From Prevotella sp. E13-17 (lineage in GTDB: Bacteria > Bacteroidota > Bacteroidia > Bacteroidales > Bacteroidaceae), in the NCBI RefSeq assembly GCF_022024035.1, contig NZ_CP091787.1, positions 1,612,001 to 1,676,000 on the forward strand: a DNA stretch of 64,000 nucleotides. The letters are read 5' to 3'. The notes beneath the pieces are model-generated. The model saw nothing but the letters and a program-made list of their open reading frames with translations, was not told the DNA's origin and searched no databases. Shown here in pieces: positions 15,741 to 24,592 of this stretch. Within the stretch, counting starts at the first letter, position 1, and each line of letters starts with the position of its first letter. Made by a program: the position numbers and the translations under genes.

Positions 15741-17489
15741 ATGAGGACAATAAAACAGAACATCATGTTATGTACCCTGCTGCTGATGGCAGTAGCCTGT
15801 ACGACGGAAGATCCATTCTTAGACTATAATAACAACGGCACTAACTGGAACGACGGTGGCAGCATGCCCAACGGCGGGACTTCGACTACAGAGGGCAGTC
15901 TGGCCACTTTCGACATTGCAACAGAACAGGATGTCGAAGAACCCACCACCACGGCACAAGCATATTATCCTGATGCTGAAGACCAACTGGCCAACAACTC
16001 CTTTGGCACCACCGTGACCATCGACATGAGCAATCCAGTGGCTAAAACGGAAAATGGCGTGGAGGTGACCGTCAGTGGTGGTCATGTGACGGTGAACCAC
16101 GGCACGCAGAAAGGCATCTGCTATGTGGTCAGTGGCACCACCACCAACGGGTCGTTGACGGTGTTGGGCGAGAAGAAATACCAAGTGGTGCTGAACGGTG
16201 TCAATATCTACAATCCCGATTCGGCTGCCCTGAACCTGCTGAGCAGCAAGCGAGCCTTCGTCAGCCTGACAGAAGGCACCACCAATCAGCTGACCGATGG
16301 CGCCGATGGCAGTCATAAGGGCACCCTCTATGCCAAAGGCAAGCTGTTGTTCAATGGCAGTGGCACGCTGGTGGTTGACGGCCACACTAATAATGGCATT
16401 CATTCGGCCGATTATATTGTGTTTAACCATGGCAACCACATTACGGTCACCACGACCGTCAATCACGGCATCAAGGCCAACGACGGCATCTTTATCAATG
16501 GCGGTGTGCTGAACGTTGAGGTGTCGGGGGCTGGTGCCAAAGGTATCAACAGCGAGAGCCATATTGTCATCAATGGTGGTCGCACCACCGTCATCACTAC
16601 TGGTAAGGGCTCGTACGACAGCGATACTAACGAGGTGAAAGGTGCAGCCGGCATCAAGGCCGACAGCACATTGACTATCAACGATGGCGACGTGCTTCTG
16701 AAGAGCACTGGCTATGGCGGCAAAGGTATCAGTGTGGATATGGATGCCAACTTCAACGGTGGAAATATCTATGTTGTCACCACTGGTGGCAAATATACCA
16801 GCAGCAGTGATTCCACTTCGCCCAAGGGCATCAAGGCAGAAGGCAATATCAACATCAGCGGTGGAAGAATATGGGTGCGCACCAGCGGTAATGGAGGAGA
16901 AGGTATTGAGTCGAAGCAAGAAATCAGTATCACTGGGGGCGACGTGGCAAGTTATGCCTACGATGATGCCATCAATGCCAAGAGCACAATGACCATTGCT
17001 GGCGGCACAGTTTATGCCCACGGCCAGCACAACGACGGACTGGATGCCAATGGCAATCTCTATATTAAAGGTGGGGTGGTGTATGCCATCTGTTCAGGAT
17101 CACCAGAGGTTGCTGTCGATGCCAACACAGAAGGCGGCTATAAGTTATATGTGACAGGGGGCACCCTCGTTGCCGTTGGCGGACTTGAACGTGGGTCACA
17201 GCTGTCGCAAGCTTGTTATCAAGCATCGTCGTGGACGCCTAATGCTTGGTATGCCATGACAGTTGACGGTCAGACCTTCTCGTTCCTGACTCCGGCAAGC
17301 GGTGGACAAGGCATGGTGGTATCGGGCAGCGTGCAACCTACGTTGAAACAAGGCGTCACGGTGACGGATGGCAACACGTGTATGGGTGGCATTGGTGTGA
17401 CAGCTGCTGTCATAAGTGGCGGCTCGTCTGTATCGCTGTCGAGCTATACAAGTAGTAGTTCGGGGTTCGGTGGCGGCGGTTGGCGCTGA
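15741..17489 (+). CDS. Beta-helix lipoprotein, Cthe_2159-like carbohydrate-binding domain
   Basis: 582 residues, SPII signal with lipobox AVAC (Cys20). From about residue 90 it is a Gly/Asn/Ser-rich right-handed beta-helix made of repeated rungs of the type GGxxxVxxxGxGxxGIxSxxxIxIxGG, matching the Cthe_2159 (DUF4353) carbohydrate-binding family. The C-terminus is low complexity (SSSSGFGGGGWR). Family members bind polygalacturonate or cellulose-like glycans in a Ca2+-dependent way. It precedes a LytS-type kinase and a LytTR regulator by 31 nt, which may sense or control the same envelope process (inference). Confidence 0.85.
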   Translation: MRTIKQNIMLCTLLLMAVACTTEDPFLDYNNNGTNWNDGGSMPNGGTSTTEGSLATFDIATEQDVEEPTTTAQAYYPDAEDQLANNSFGTTVTIDMSNPVAKTENGVEVTVSGGHVTVNHGTQKGICYVVSGTTTNGSLTVLGEKKYQVVLNGVNIYNPDSAALNLLSSKRAFVSLTEGTTNQLTDGADGSHKGTLYAKGKLLFNGSGTLVVDGHTNNGIHSADYIVFNHGNHITVTTTVNHGIKANDGIFINGGVLNVEVSGAGAKGINSESHIVINGGRTTVITTGKGSYDSDTNEVKGAAGIKADSTLTINDGDVLLKSTGYGGKGISVDMDANFNGGNIYVVTTGGKYTSSSDSTSPKGIKAEGNINISGGRIWVRTSGNGGEGIESKQEISITGGDVASYAYDDAINAKSTMTIAGGTVYAHGQHNDGLDANGNLYIKGGVVYAICSGSPEVAVDANTEGGYKLYVTGGTLVAVGGLERGSQLSQACYQASSWTPNAWYAMTVDGQTFSFLTPASGGQGMVVSGSVQPTLKQGVTVTDGNTCMGGIGVTAAVISGGSSVSLSSYTSSSSGFGGGGWR

Positions 17490-17520
17490 AACAATAATTC
17501 ATAGTTTGGGCACGTTATAT

Positions 17521-18633
17521 ATGATGAGAAACAGAATGATTTGGATGAAACAGTCGCGACAGGAGAATATGATATACCTGGTAGTGTGGGGCATGCTGTT
17601 TGCTGTACCACTGCTCAGCAGTTATGTGCGTATGTTTGGCGACAACCATGCCGAATTTCGGTGGCACGAGGTGCTGTTTGTGTGGCACCATTTTTCGATT
17701 TATCTGTTGCTGTTTGTGGTTCACAATTTCCTGCTGGCCCCCCTGTTGATACATGCTCGCAAACGTGTCCTCTACTTTGTGACGGTGGCAGCCGTCGTGG
17801 CGTTGTTTGCCGTCTATCAGCACAACACCAGACCTATGATGAAGTTCCACGAACGACCGCACCACGAATGGCGTGAGCCCCTGCGCGACGACCATTGGAA
17901 GAGAGAGCGCAACCATGAGTTCAGACGACCACCATTGGTCAACGAACGCAACATTATGTCGCTGACCGTAGTTATCCTGATGTTTGGAGCCAATCTGGGT
18001 GTGAAGGGCTATATGCGCGGTCGCGACGACCGTAGGCGACTGGCCGAATTGGAACGGCAGAACTTGGAACATCAGTTGGCTTATCTGCGCTATCAGATCA
18101 GTCCGCACTTCTTCATGAACACGCTGAACAATATCCATGCTTTGATTGACATTGACCCAGAGAAAGCTCAGGAAACCATCGTCGAATTGTCGAGGATGAT
18201 GCGCTATGTGCTTTACGATGCCGACAAAGAGCGTGTGGCTCTGAACAAGGAATTGGACTTCGTCGAGACATACATCAAACTGATGCGACTGCGCTACACC
18301 GACAAGGTGCGCATCTCGCTGACATTGCCCGCAGATGTACCTGATAGGCAGTTGCCGCCACTGATGCTGATATCATTTGTGGAGAACGCCTTTAAACACG
18401 GTGTGAGCTATCAGCATGACTCCTTTATCGAGGTGAGCATGACGGTGGCTGACAATAAGTTGACATTCCGTTGTCGTAACTCGAAAGCTGAAACGCCCAG
18501 CCAAGAAAAAGGCGGGGTGGGCCTGGCCAATGTGCGTCAGCGGCTTAACCTATTGTATGGGGACCGTTATTCGCTGCGCATCAACGAAGGAGCTAATGAT
18601 TATTCTGTCGAACTCAACATACCATTATCATGA
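17521..18633 (+). CDS. LytS/YehU-type sensor histidine kinase
   Basis: 370 residues from ATG 17521 (a second ATG follows directly). Four membrane helices are visible (about 15-40, 55-80, 85-104, 145-163). The loop between helices 3 and 4 is probably extracytoplasmic and is rich in His, Arg and Glu, with seven His. The cytoplasmic part is a His_kinase (PF06580) domain: phospho-acceptor in YQISPHFFMNTLNNIH (His near 195), N-box FVENAFKHG near 285-293 and G-box GGVGLANVRQRL. It overlaps the response-regulator start by 4 nt (ATGA), so the two form a coupled two-component pair. Confidence 0.92.
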   Translation: MMRNRMIWMKQSRQENMIYLVVWGMLFAVPLLSSYVRMFGDNHAEFRWHEVLFVWHHFSIYLLLFVVHNFLLAPLLIHARKRVLYFVTVAAVVALFAVYQHNTRPMMKFHERPHHEWREPLRDDHWKRERNHEFRRPPLVNERNIMSLTVVILMFGANLGVKGYMRGRDDRRRLAELERQNLEHQLAYLRYQISPHFFMNTLNNIHALIDIDPEKAQETIVELSRMMRYVLYDADKERVALNKELDFVETYIKLMRLRYTDKVRISLTLPADVPDRQLPPLMLISFVENAFKHGVSYQHDSFIEVSMTVADNKLTFRCRNSKAETPSQEKGGVGLANVRQRLNLLYGDRYSLRINEGANDYSVELNIPLS

Positions 18634-19340
18634 TACGCTGTATTGCCATCGATGATGAGCCTCTGGCTCTGCAACAGCTTGTGGCCTATATCCACAAGGT
18701 GACGTTTCTTGAACTTGTGGCCCAGTGCCAGAGTGCCATCGAGGCACGTCAAGTGCTGGAGAAGGAGACGGTGGATGCCATCTTCTGTGATATCAACATG
18801 CCCGACCTCAACGGCATGGACTTCGTGAAGTCGTTGGCAGTGCCGCCACTGGTGGTGTTCACGACGGCCTATGCTGAATATGCCGTCGAGGGCTTCAAGG
18901 TGAATGCCGTTGACTATCTGTTGAAACCCTTCGGACTGCAGGAATTCCTGCGGGCGGCCAACCGACTGAAAGAACGGTTGAAACCAAGTGTCGTGGATAG
19001 CGAGTCGGCCTCCGATGTTCTGTTCCTGAAAACAGAGTATCGCATCGTGAAAGTAGCCATCTCTGACATCCGCTATGTGGAAGCCATGAGTGAATACCTG
19101 AAGGTGTATCTGCGCACTAGCACGAAACCTATCATCACCCTGTTGTCGATGAAAAAGATGGAAGAACACTTGCCCAGCAACTTCATGCGCATACACCGCT
19201 CGTATATCATCAACCTGAGTGAAATCAAGGAGGTGAACAAGTGCAGGGTGGTGATGGACGAGAATACCTATCTGCCTATCGGTGATATGTATAAGGAAGC
19301 TTTCATGCGTTTTCTGGACGATAGGTTCTTGGGTAAGTAA
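18630..19340 (+). CDS. LytTR-family response regulator
   Basis: 236 residues. The N-terminal receiver domain (1-120) has the acidic pocket DDE at 8-10, phospho-acceptor Asp54 (FCDINMPDL), Thr in FTTAYAEYA and Lys in LLKPF. The C-terminal LytTR DNA-binding domain (about 130-236) shows the typical IRYVEAMSEYLKVYL and FMRIHRSYIINL segments. It is the cognate partner of the overlapping kinase. The targets are unknown, but the nearest downstream promoter (19384-19419) carries an inverted repeat and drives an efflux operon. Confidence 0.93.
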   Translation: MIRCIAIDDEPLALQQLVAYIHKVTFLELVAQCQSAIEARQVLEKETVDAIFCDINMPDLNGMDFVKSLAVPPLVVFTTAYAEYAVEGFKVNAVDYLLKPFGLQEFLRAANRLKERLKPSVVDSESASDVLFLKTEYRIVKVAISDIRYVEAMSEYLKVYLRTSTKPIITLLSMKKMEEHLPSNFMRIHRSYIINLSEIKEVNKCRVVMDENTYLPIGDMYKEAFMRFLDDRFLGK

Positions 19341-19383
19341 TGGTTTTACGTAACTGTGAATAAAACTTAAAAGTGATAAGCCT

Positions 19384-19419
19384 ATAGGTCACAACCTATG
19401 GAATAATTTTGTAATTTTG
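19384..19419 (+). promoter_or_regulatory. Promoter and putative operator of the efflux operon
   Basis: TAATTTTG at 19412-19419 is the -7 box. The inverted repeat ATAGGT (19384-19389) / ACCTAT (19394-19399) covers the expected -33 position, as an operator would. Confidence 0.55.
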
Positions 19420-19471
19420 CACCCGATTTCAGGAAAAGGGGTGTGTTCCCCGTCACTTTTAAACAGTTTTA

Positions 19472-20755
19472 ATGACATTGAAAAGCATGACGCTCCTGTT
19501 GGCTGTAACCGCTGTGATGGTGGTAAGGGCTCAACCGGAGCGCAAGATGACAGTTGACGAATTGTTTCAACTGGTGGAAAGCAACAGCAAGACTCTTCAG
19601 CAAGAGAAGATAAGCGTAGAATTTGCTAAGAAAGGGATAGCGGCGGCGCGTTCAGCACGGCTGCCCGAGTTGACAGCATCGGCATCGGTATCGCTGAATG
19701 GCGATGTGGTAGTGATGGATCGTGACTTTACTGATGCTCATGGATTTGCTGCTCCACGTTGGGGCAACTCGCTAGCGGTAGAGGCACAACAGGTGGTCTA
19801 TGCCGGTGGTGCCATCAATGCTGGCATTGCTTTGGCACAGTTGCAACATGAGCGGGCTTTGGTGGGCGAACAACAGGTGCGCCAACAGCAACGATTGATG
19901 GCTCTTGGACAGTATTTGGAATTGTTTAAACTGACGAATCGCGAACAGGTGGTGAGACGGCATATCGTACTGACTCAACATCTTGTCGATGATATCAACG
20001 CAAAGCACCAGCAGGGAATGGCACTGAAGAACGACGTGACACGTTATGAACTGCTGCTGGAGACATTACAACTGACACTGAGAAAGTTGCAAGACCAGTG
20101 TGACATCATGAACTATCAGTTGTGCAACCAATTGGGCGTGGAAGGAAAGATTGTGCCACAACTGAATCTGAACGACACTATCGTAGCTCCGTCAAACGAT
20201 GCTTGGATGGAGTCTCCCAGCATTCTGCAGGCACGGATAGGCGAGAAAGTGGCGCATCAAGAACTGCGCCTGGCAAAGAGTGAACTTCTGCCCAAGGTGG
20301 CACTGGTAGCTGCCGACAACCTGAATGGTCCGTTCACTTACGACCTGCCACCAGTGGACAAGAATATCAACTTCTGGTATGTTGGATTGGGTGTGAAATA
20401 TTCGGTGAGCTCGTTGTTTAAACAAAATAAAAAGGTGCAACAGGCTCAGGTGCGCACTCGACAGGCGCAACAGGTCAAGGCTGTGGTGAACGAACAATTG
20501 GATAACCAGTGGCATCAGGCTTACACCGTTTATCAACAGGCTTACGTGGAATTGAAGACCCAGCAGAAAAGTGTGGAACTGGCACGGCAGAACTATCAAG
20601 TGGTGAACGACCGCTATCTGTCGCAGCTGGCACTGATCACCGACATGATTGATGCCTCGAACACTAAGTTGGATGCAGAGCTTGGTGAGGTGGATGCCCG
20701 CGTCGGTATCGTCTTTGCTTATTTTAAACTAAAATATATTTCAGGAACACTATAA
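19472..20755 (+). CDS. TolC-family outer-membrane efflux protein
   Basis: 427 residues with a signal peptide (cleavage near MVVRAQ). The mature part has the duplicated outer-membrane-factor pattern of long helices (LQQEKISVEFAKKGIAAARSARLPEL..., ..., QVVNDRYLSQLALITDMIDASNTKLDAEL) typical of TolC/OprM-like trimeric channels. It is followed after 8 nt by an HlyD-type adaptor and then a DHA2-like transporter, giving a complete EmrAB-TolC-like drug or metabolite export set. The promoter region carries an inverted repeat. Confidence 0.9.
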   Translation: MTLKSMTLLLAVTAVMVVRAQPERKMTVDELFQLVESNSKTLQQEKISVEFAKKGIAAARSARLPELTASASVSLNGDVVVMDRDFTDAHGFAAPRWGNSLAVEAQQVVYAGGAINAGIALAQLQHERALVGEQQVRQQQRLMALGQYLELFKLTNREQVVRRHIVLTQHLVDDINAKHQQGMALKNDVTRYELLLETLQLTLRKLQDQCDIMNYQLCNQLGVEGKIVPQLNLNDTIVAPSNDAWMESPSILQARIGEKVAHQELRLAKSELLPKVALVAADNLNGPFTYDLPPVDKNINFWYVGLGVKYSVSSLFKQNKKVQQAQVRTRQAQQVKAVVNEQLDNQWHQAYTVYQQAYVELKTQQKSVELARQNYQVVNDRYLSQLALITDMIDASNTKLDAELGEVDARVGIVFAYFKLKYISGTL

Positions 20756-20763
20756 AACATAAG

Positions 20764-21807
20764 GTGACAATGAACAAGAGAAAACAAATATTACGTGCAT
20801 ATAATATAGTAGTAATCACACTGATGGTGCTAGGTATCGGCTATGCGCTGAGCCGCTTTGTGCATTGGGGCTCAACAGAGTACACAGACAATGCCATGGT
20901 GCACCGTCATCTGACACCCATAAACACCCGTGTACAAGGATTTATCAAGGAAATAAGGTTTGAGGAGTTTCAATACGTGCATCAGGGTGACACACTGGTG
21001 GTCCTCGAAGATGCCGAATACCGCTTGGCACTGGCACAAGCAGAGGCCGGTGTGAAGGGACAGAAGAGTGGCTCGCAGGCCGTGACTGCTGGCATGAACT
21101 CTACGGCATCGAACGTGCGAGCAGCTTCGGCAGGCATTGACGAGGCACGCATTCTGATGGAGCATGCCCAGAAGGACTTTCAACGGTTTGAACAATTGAT
21201 GTCGAAAGATGCAGTGACGCGACAGCAGTACGACAATGTTAAGGCACAGTATGAGGCTGCACGCGCACGCTATGAAGCAGCACGGAACCGTCAGCAAGCC
21301 ACTAGTGGCATACTGAGCGAGCAGCGTCAGCGACTGGGGCAGTCGGAGGCTGTCGAGAGTGTGGCAGAAGCCCAGTTGAACCTGGCGCGACTGAATCTTA
21401 GCTATACAGTGATTACGGCTCCCTGCGATGGCTTTATCGGTCGTAAGGATATCCACGTGGGGCAGCTGGTGCAGCCAGGTCAGTTGTTGGTGAATGTGGT
21501 CGATCAAAACAGCGTATGGGTGATAGCCAACTACCGCGAGAGCCAGATGCACCATATCGCTGTGGGCGAAGCTGTCACGTTTAAAGCCGACGCCATTCCT
21601 GGTGTTACGTTCAAGGGCGAAGTGAAGAGCATTTCGGCAGCAAGCGGTTCTGCCTATAGTCATATGCCGGTAGATAACGCTACGGGCAACTTTGTGAAGG
21701 TTGAACAGCGCGTACCCGTACGTATAGAACTGACGGCAGATAATGATGCCGAGGATGTGAAGAAGTTGTTGAGTGGTTTGAACGTGGAATGCGAGGTGGA
21801 CTACTAA
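20764..21807 (+). CDS. HlyD/EmrA-family membrane-fusion protein
   Basis: 347 residues; an alternative ATG lies 6 nt in (20770). One N-terminal membrane helix (about 12-32), then the biotinyl-lipoyl-like half (NTRVQGFIKEIRFEEFQYVHQGDTLVVLED), a long coiled coil (about 95-205) rich in Ala/Arg/Gln, the second lipoyl half (VITAPCDGFIGRKDIHVGQLVQPGQLLVNVV) and a beta-barrel. It links the inner-membrane exporter to the TolC channel. It sits 8 nt after the channel gene and 14 nt before the exporter gene. Confidence 0.92.
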   Translation: MTMNKRKQILRAYNIVVITLMVLGIGYALSRFVHWGSTEYTDNAMVHRHLTPINTRVQGFIKEIRFEEFQYVHQGDTLVVLEDAEYRLALAQAEAGVKGQKSGSQAVTAGMNSTASNVRAASAGIDEARILMEHAQKDFQRFEQLMSKDAVTRQQYDNVKAQYEAARARYEAARNRQQATSGILSEQRQRLGQSEAVESVAEAQLNLARLNLSYTVITAPCDGFIGRKDIHVGQLVQPGQLLVNVVDQNSVWVIANYRESQMHHIAVGEAVTFKADAIPGVTFKGEVKSISAASGSAYSHMPVDNATGNFVKVEQRVPVRIELTADNDAEDVKKLLSGLNVECEVDY

Positions 21808-21821
21808 TCATCAGTTAGACT

Positions 21822-23369
21822 ATGTCAGATGTAATGATAGGGCGTCCGTTTGCGATGCCCATGATCAAGTCGTTCGTGCCCGTCGTGCTGCGCCCCTGGA
21901 TCTATCTGTTGTTTGCTGTTGTCTTCCAGATGGTGAATACCACCTACATGGGTACCATGCAGCAGATGATGGGCGACATGAGCCTGATGCGCGAAGACGT
22001 CACCTTTATATTTCTTTGTGGGGTGATCGGTGTTGCGATGCCTTTCCCCATCCTGTTCAGATTGAAGTTCAGATTCACCAATCGCTCACTGTTGTTATTC
22101 TCTGTGTCAGGTATGGTGGTATGTGTATTGTTGTCGCTTTGCATCGAGTGGGTGCCAGCCCTTTGCGTGCTGTCGTATGTGTGTTGCTTTCTGAAGCTGA
22201 TGGCCACTTTCGAATGTTTCAGTAATATTCAGTTGTGGATGACACCGAGACGCGACTTCAGAATCTTCTTCCCGTTGCTGTATATTGTTGTTCTGGGAGA
22301 CATGAGTGTCAGCGGCTGGTTGTCGCAGCAGCTCAGCTATTACTGTGACAATTATCATGCGATGCAGTATATGATCGTAACGGTGTTGTTACTGATACTG
22401 TTGTATGTTTATACTTGTACACAACACTTCCGATTTATGCGTCCGCTGCCTTTTCGATCTATCGACTGGTTGGGATTGTTGCTATGGTCTGCGCTGCTGC
22501 TGGAGGTGATATGGTTGTTTACCTATGGTGAATATTATAACTGGAGCGACTCACAGCTCTGGTGCGGGGTGGCATGTGCAGTGCCCGTCACAACTGTGTT
22601 TGCCTGGGGCCGTATGACCCATATCCATCATCCCTATATCGACCCCAAGGCATTTCGCTATAAGACACTGTTTGTGATATTGTTCTTCTTTGTGGTTGAA
22701 GAGTGGATGAACTCAACGCACAACTCGCTGGAGAGCGTGTTTACGGGAGCCGTCATGCACTATGGCATGCTTGTATCGTCGCGTTTCAATGTACTGGCAT
22801 GGGTTGGTGCTGTCAGCGGTTGCTTATTCTGTCTGTGGTGGATGAAGATGTTGCGCTTGCGCTACACATCACTACTAACCATTGGCTTTGCACTGATGTT
22901 GAGCTACCAAGTACTGATGTACTTCTATATCATGCCCGAACTGAACATCGAACGACTCTATCTTCCTACATTCTTGCGCAACTTTGGTTATGCAATATTC
23001 TTCTGCACGTTGACGGTCTATCTGCAAGATCTAATGCCGTTTCAGCATTTTTTTATGGGACTGACCATTGCGGGTTTTATACGTAATGGCGTAGTTGATT
23101 CAATCAGTGGCAGTACCTATAGCTATTTGTTACGCTATCATGTGGCCGACAATATGGCCCGTGCCCTGCAGCCTATTGATGTGCCGCAGAGTATGATGAT
23201 GGCCGTTAAGTACCTGTATGGCGCCACTTGTCTTGTGGGCAGTCTGTTCCTGTTACTACTGATGTTGTGGCATGTTCAGCCGGTTCGTTCAACGCTGAAG
23301 CACATACCCTACTGGAACAAAATAGGAAAGGAGATTAGAAAAGAAATGGGGGCAAGCGAAAAATCATAG
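21822..23369 (+). CDS. MFS transporter of the DHA2/EmrB type
   Basis: 515 residues with about 12-14 hydrophobic segments spread over the length, starting near residue 25 (PWIYLLFAVVFQMVNTTYMG). Classical MFS motif A is not obvious, as in many Bacteroidetes homologues found beside HlyD and TolC genes. It would be the proton-driven inner-membrane component of the efflux set. The final residues ASEKS and the stop codon are encoded by the left end of dispersed element copy B (from 23353), so the natural C-terminus was probably altered by the element. Confidence 0.85.
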   Translation: MSDVMIGRPFAMPMIKSFVPVVLRPWIYLLFAVVFQMVNTTYMGTMQQMMGDMSLMREDVTFIFLCGVIGVAMPFPILFRLKFRFTNRSLLLFSVSGMVVCVLLSLCIEWVPALCVLSYVCCFLKLMATFECFSNIQLWMTPRRDFRIFFPLLYIVVLGDMSVSGWLSQQLSYYCDNYHAMQYMIVTVLLLILLYVYTCTQHFRFMRPLPFRSIDWLGLLLWSALLLEVIWLFTYGEYYNWSDSQLWCGVACAVPVTTVFAWGRMTHIHHPYIDPKAFRYKTLFVILFFFVVEEWMNSTHNSLESVFTGAVMHYGMLVSSRFNVLAWVGAVSGCLFCLWWMKMLRLRYTSLLTIGFALMLSYQVLMYFYIMPELNIERLYLPTFLRNFGYAIFFCTLTVYLQDLMPFQHFFMGLTIAGFIRNGVVDSISGSTYSYLLRYHVADNMARALQPIDVPQSMMMAVKYLYGATCLVGSLFLLLLMLWHVQPVRSTLKHIPYWNKIGKEIRKEMGASEKS

Positions 23370-23716
23370 GGGTAAAGGACTGGATTTCCCCCGACCCTCG
23401 GGAGGGTCGGGGTGGGGTTGTTGGTCGGGATAGGAACAGTTTCGCACTGTCATAGTGCTGCTTTCGTCTTGTTATAGTTCCGCTTTTGCGTTGTCATAGC
23501 TTTACTTTTGATGTTCGTCCAGCCCTTAGATGTGGCGCATCCAGCCCCTGGAACGGGTCGTTTTAGCCCCTGGATGCGGTTGTTCTAAGGGCTGGATGTA
23601 GAGCATCCAGGGGCTAGACCAGAAATAATAGCTTCGGTTTTAGACTTTAGAAACGCCTCTTCTAGACATTAGAAAACGTGCTTTTAGACTTTAAAAACGA
23701 CCCTTTTCAGACTCTG
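23353..23716 (+). repeat. Dispersed 22-bp-period element, copy B
   Basis: Same orientation and order as copy A. It begins with CAAGCGAAAAATCATAGGGG inside the end of the transporter gene, then a perfect hairpin CCCCGACCCTC/GAGGGTCGGGG, then periodic units at 23450, 23472, 23494, 23518, 23540, 23562, 23584, 23606, an 11-bp half-step after 23628 to 23639, then 23661, 23683 and a last unit near 23706 after a 1-bp insertion. It breaks off after CAGACTCTG and joins directly to a decayed DUF6088 coding sequence, lacking the right end seen in A and C. Confidence 0.9.
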
Positions 23717-23718
23717 TA

Positions 23719-24138
23719 TTTGCTCGCTGTAAGTTCGGTGAGATATTCTTTATTTCATCTTTTCCCCAATATGATGTCGAGTACGTCACCAAGCTACTCG
23801 CCATATTTGAGAAAGACGGATTGGTTACGCGTATAGCCAAAAGAGTGTATGTTAAGGCACGTAAGACACGTTTTGGCATCCTTTACCATTCGGCTTACGA
23901 ATTAGTGAAAGAAATTGCTATTTTTCTGACTACCGGATCTGGGCGAAAATTGAAATTAGGGAATCGAACAGTGACACTGAAACTTGGGGCTCCCAAGAAC
24001 TTTGCATTCCGAGGACGTTTGATGCCAGAATTGGTACAGGCATTACGCAGCATTGGTGAGCATAACATCACTCAGGATGTTGAAGCGAGGATTGGACAAC
24101 TGTTCACGGAAAATACGACGAATAGGTCAACAAAATGA
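23719..24138 (+). pseudogene. DUF6088 (AbiEi-like antitoxin) gene remnant
   Basis: An open frame from the element junction to TGA at 24138 matches the DUF6088 family, often the antitoxin-like partner of AbiEii/nucleotidyltransferase toxins. The N-terminal winged-helix part survives from FARCKFGEIFFISSF through YVTKLLAIFEKDGLVTRIAKRVYVKARKTRFG. The family segment between the IAK and the LTTGSGRKLKLGNRTV region (PTG...LGLSTQVP in relatives) is missing, an in-frame loss of roughly 25-30 residues. The C-terminal PKNFAFRGRLMPELVQALRSIG is intact. No start codon remains and no toxin partner is nearby, so it is a relic. Confidence 0.7.
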
Positions 24139-24185
24139 CTTAAAATAATCAAATATCTTATGCTTTTCCGTCAAAACTCTTGCGG

Positions 24186-24271
24186 AAAATCTCAAAAAGG
24201 TGTATATTTGCACCGTGTAAAATCTCAAAAAGGTGTAAAATATGGAAGTCCAGAAATCGCAAAAAGGTGCG
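24186..24271 (+). repeat. 33-bp-spaced direct repeats before an ATPase remnant
   Basis: AAAATCTCAAAAAGGTGTA occurs at 24186-24204 and 24219-24237, and a third degenerate copy (AAATCGCAAAAAGGTGCG) follows near 24254-24271. A TATATTTG promoter box (24203-24210) lies between the first two. Confidence 0.65.
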
Positions 24272-24328
24272 GATGACATCATTATGAAGCGTAAAATATA
24301 TCAGCAACTTTATGGGTCACCTGTATAA
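24242..24328 (+). pseudogene. N-terminal remnant of a DUF4143-type AAA ATPase gene
   Basis: A 28-codon frame whose MKRKIYQQL segment (from 24284) matches the start of Bacteroidetes AAA_14/DUF4143 ATPases, which normally continue to a P-loop after about 20 residues. Here it ends in a stop after 14 more codons, and none of the rest is found. Confidence 0.45.
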
Positions 24329-24337
24329 CCGCGTGGA

Positions 24338-24577
24338 TTAACCAAAAATCTTAACCAGTCTGAAGATGAAGAATTTCTTGTCAATAACACCTCTTAGCTG
24401 AGCCCTGAAGTCCTTGATTTTTGCATTGAGCGATTCTGCCGATGCATTGGCCGACCTGTTGACAAAGTAGTTGAGGATTTCATCCTCTCTGTCGTACATG
24501 GCTGTCGCTTTGTCATCGTAGATGCTGTCAACCAGCCGCAAGTTATTGCATTCTATGAGAAAAATTTCTTTAGATCT
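24338..24577 (-). pseudogene. C-terminal fragment of an ISL3-family transposase
   Basis: About 79 open codons ending in the ISL3-type tail: NYFVNRSANASAESLNAKIKD then FRAQLRGVIDKKFFIFRL. The family protein is normally around 400 residues, so only the last fifth remains. An in-frame stop (24578-24580) bounds it upstream. No terminal inverted repeats are identified. Confidence 0.72.
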
Positions 24578-24592
24578 CTAAAAATAAATATT

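Noticed and set aside
15819..17030. A 403-codon minus-strand frame opposite the beta-helix lipoprotein
   Set aside because: It is an antisense product of the repetitive Gly/Asn codons of the real gene and lacks a signal or domain.
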